Positions 18,280 through 18,547 of a stretch of 18,547 nt of DNA are shown here, one piece after another. The notes beneath the pieces are model-generated. The model was not told the origin of the DNA and ran no database searches. It saw nothing but the letters and a program-made list of their open reading frames with translations. This DNA comes from Rhypophila decipiens (taxonomy: Eukaryota > Ascomycota > Sordariomycetes > Sordariales > Naviculisporaceae): assembly GCA_033297075.1 (NCBI GenBank), contig MU858369.1, positions 1 to 18,547 of the forward strand, written 5' to 3'. The translations under genes were made by a program, and so were the position numbers. Positions within the stretch are counted from its first letter, which is position 1. Each line of letters opens with the position of its first letter.

Positions 18280-18547
18280 TGTCTTCTGAGGATTTTCTAA
18301 AGACCCTAACGACGTATATAGAATATAATTTAAGGAGAGTAATAGCTTAACGTTACTTAAAATAAACACTTAAAAAGCTAACCTTTATAAGGGTAAGCCC
18401 TTAAACTCCTAGGCTCTTATATAAGTAAGCTTCTAAGACTTTAAAGAGAGTAATTGTTGATCCATGGACAACGCATGAACATGGGGGGTTATCACATCCA
18501 GGAACAGGGTCGTGAAACCACGACCCTGGACCCCCAAGTAAGCCACG
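18280..18547. mobile_element. AT-rich RIP-like flank and possible LTR edge
   Basis: From 18280 to about 18450 the sequence is very AT-rich with many TTAA, CTTA and TATA steps, as left by repeat-induced point mutation. At 18455 a more balanced sequence begins with TGTTGATCC, the TG-start style of fungal Copia-like LTRs. It contains a perfect 10-bp stem, CAGGGTCGTG / CACGACCCTG with loop AAAC, at 18505-18528. The window ends before any second end can be seen, so the element type is unproven. Confidence 0.35.
18505..18528. repeat. Perfect 10-bp hairpin, loop AAAC
   Basis: CAGGGTCGTG (18505-18514) and CACGACCCTG (18519-18528) pair exactly around a 4-nt loop. It lies about 230 bp past the stop of the preceding gene and inside the possible LTR edge, so a transposon origin is more likely than a gene terminator. 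Confidence 0.6.

Noticed and set aside
1..18547. tRNA, rRNA or CRISPR arrays
   Set aside because: No cloverleaf-like stretch, rRNA segment or spacer-repeat array was recognised; the two 22-bp arrays have no spacers and are minisatellites.

Overview
The window comes from a filamentous ascomycete (Pezizomycotina). Genes are broken by many short introns (about 50-106 nt) with GTAAGT-like donors, CTAAC/CTGAC-like branch sites and AG acceptors. The protein families are also typical of these fungi: fungal bZIP, microsomal P450, chimeric prenyltransferase-terpene cyclase, DHA1-type MFS and class 3 lipase. All gene models were built by reading splice sites by eye; joined reading frames and conserved motifs that close across introns support them. 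No species is assigned.

Layout. (1) Positions 3-496 hold the 3' end of a membrane protein resembling fungal DUF3433 proteins, cut by the window edge. (2) Positions 586-12912 hold a compact terpenoid biosynthetic gene cluster: an extended SDR reductase (minus), a bZIP regulator (plus), a cytochrome P450 (minus), a bifunctional terpene synthase (plus) and an MFS transporter (plus). The SDR and bZIP genes are divergent, as are the P450 and terpene synthase; the bZIP and P450 genes converge on an AT-rich 820-bp spacer. (3) Positions 13174-14688 hold a class 3 lipase (minus). (4) Positions 15385-18279 hold a large conserved fungal protein of unknown function with two CxxC pairs and a Gly/Cys-rich tail. 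(5) The last 270 bp are AT-rich, look RIP-mutated, and end in a hairpin and a possible LTR edge.

How the cluster could work (inference from families). The C-terminal prenyltransferase domain of the terpene synthase would build a C20 or C25 polyprenyl diphosphate from IPP and DMAPP. Its N-terminal class I cyclase domain would cyclise this to a di- or sesterterpene hydrocarbon. The ER-anchored P450 would oxidise the hydrocarbon, the SDR would adjust a carbonyl or alcohol, the MFS protein would export the product, and the bZIP protein may switch the genes on. All catalytic motifs in both synthase domains are intact. The product cannot be read from sequence.

The most notable observations are: a 22-bp minisatellite present in two arrays, just at the outer ends of the SDR and MFS genes, so bracketing the cluster; a 31-codon upstream ORF with a membrane-like segment, in frame with the terpene synthase and separated from it by a TGA-CTA stop context; a perfect ACGT-centred 10-bp palindrome in the P450/synthase promoter; and a 23-nt micro-exon with a GC donor beside the Asp-rich cyclase motif.
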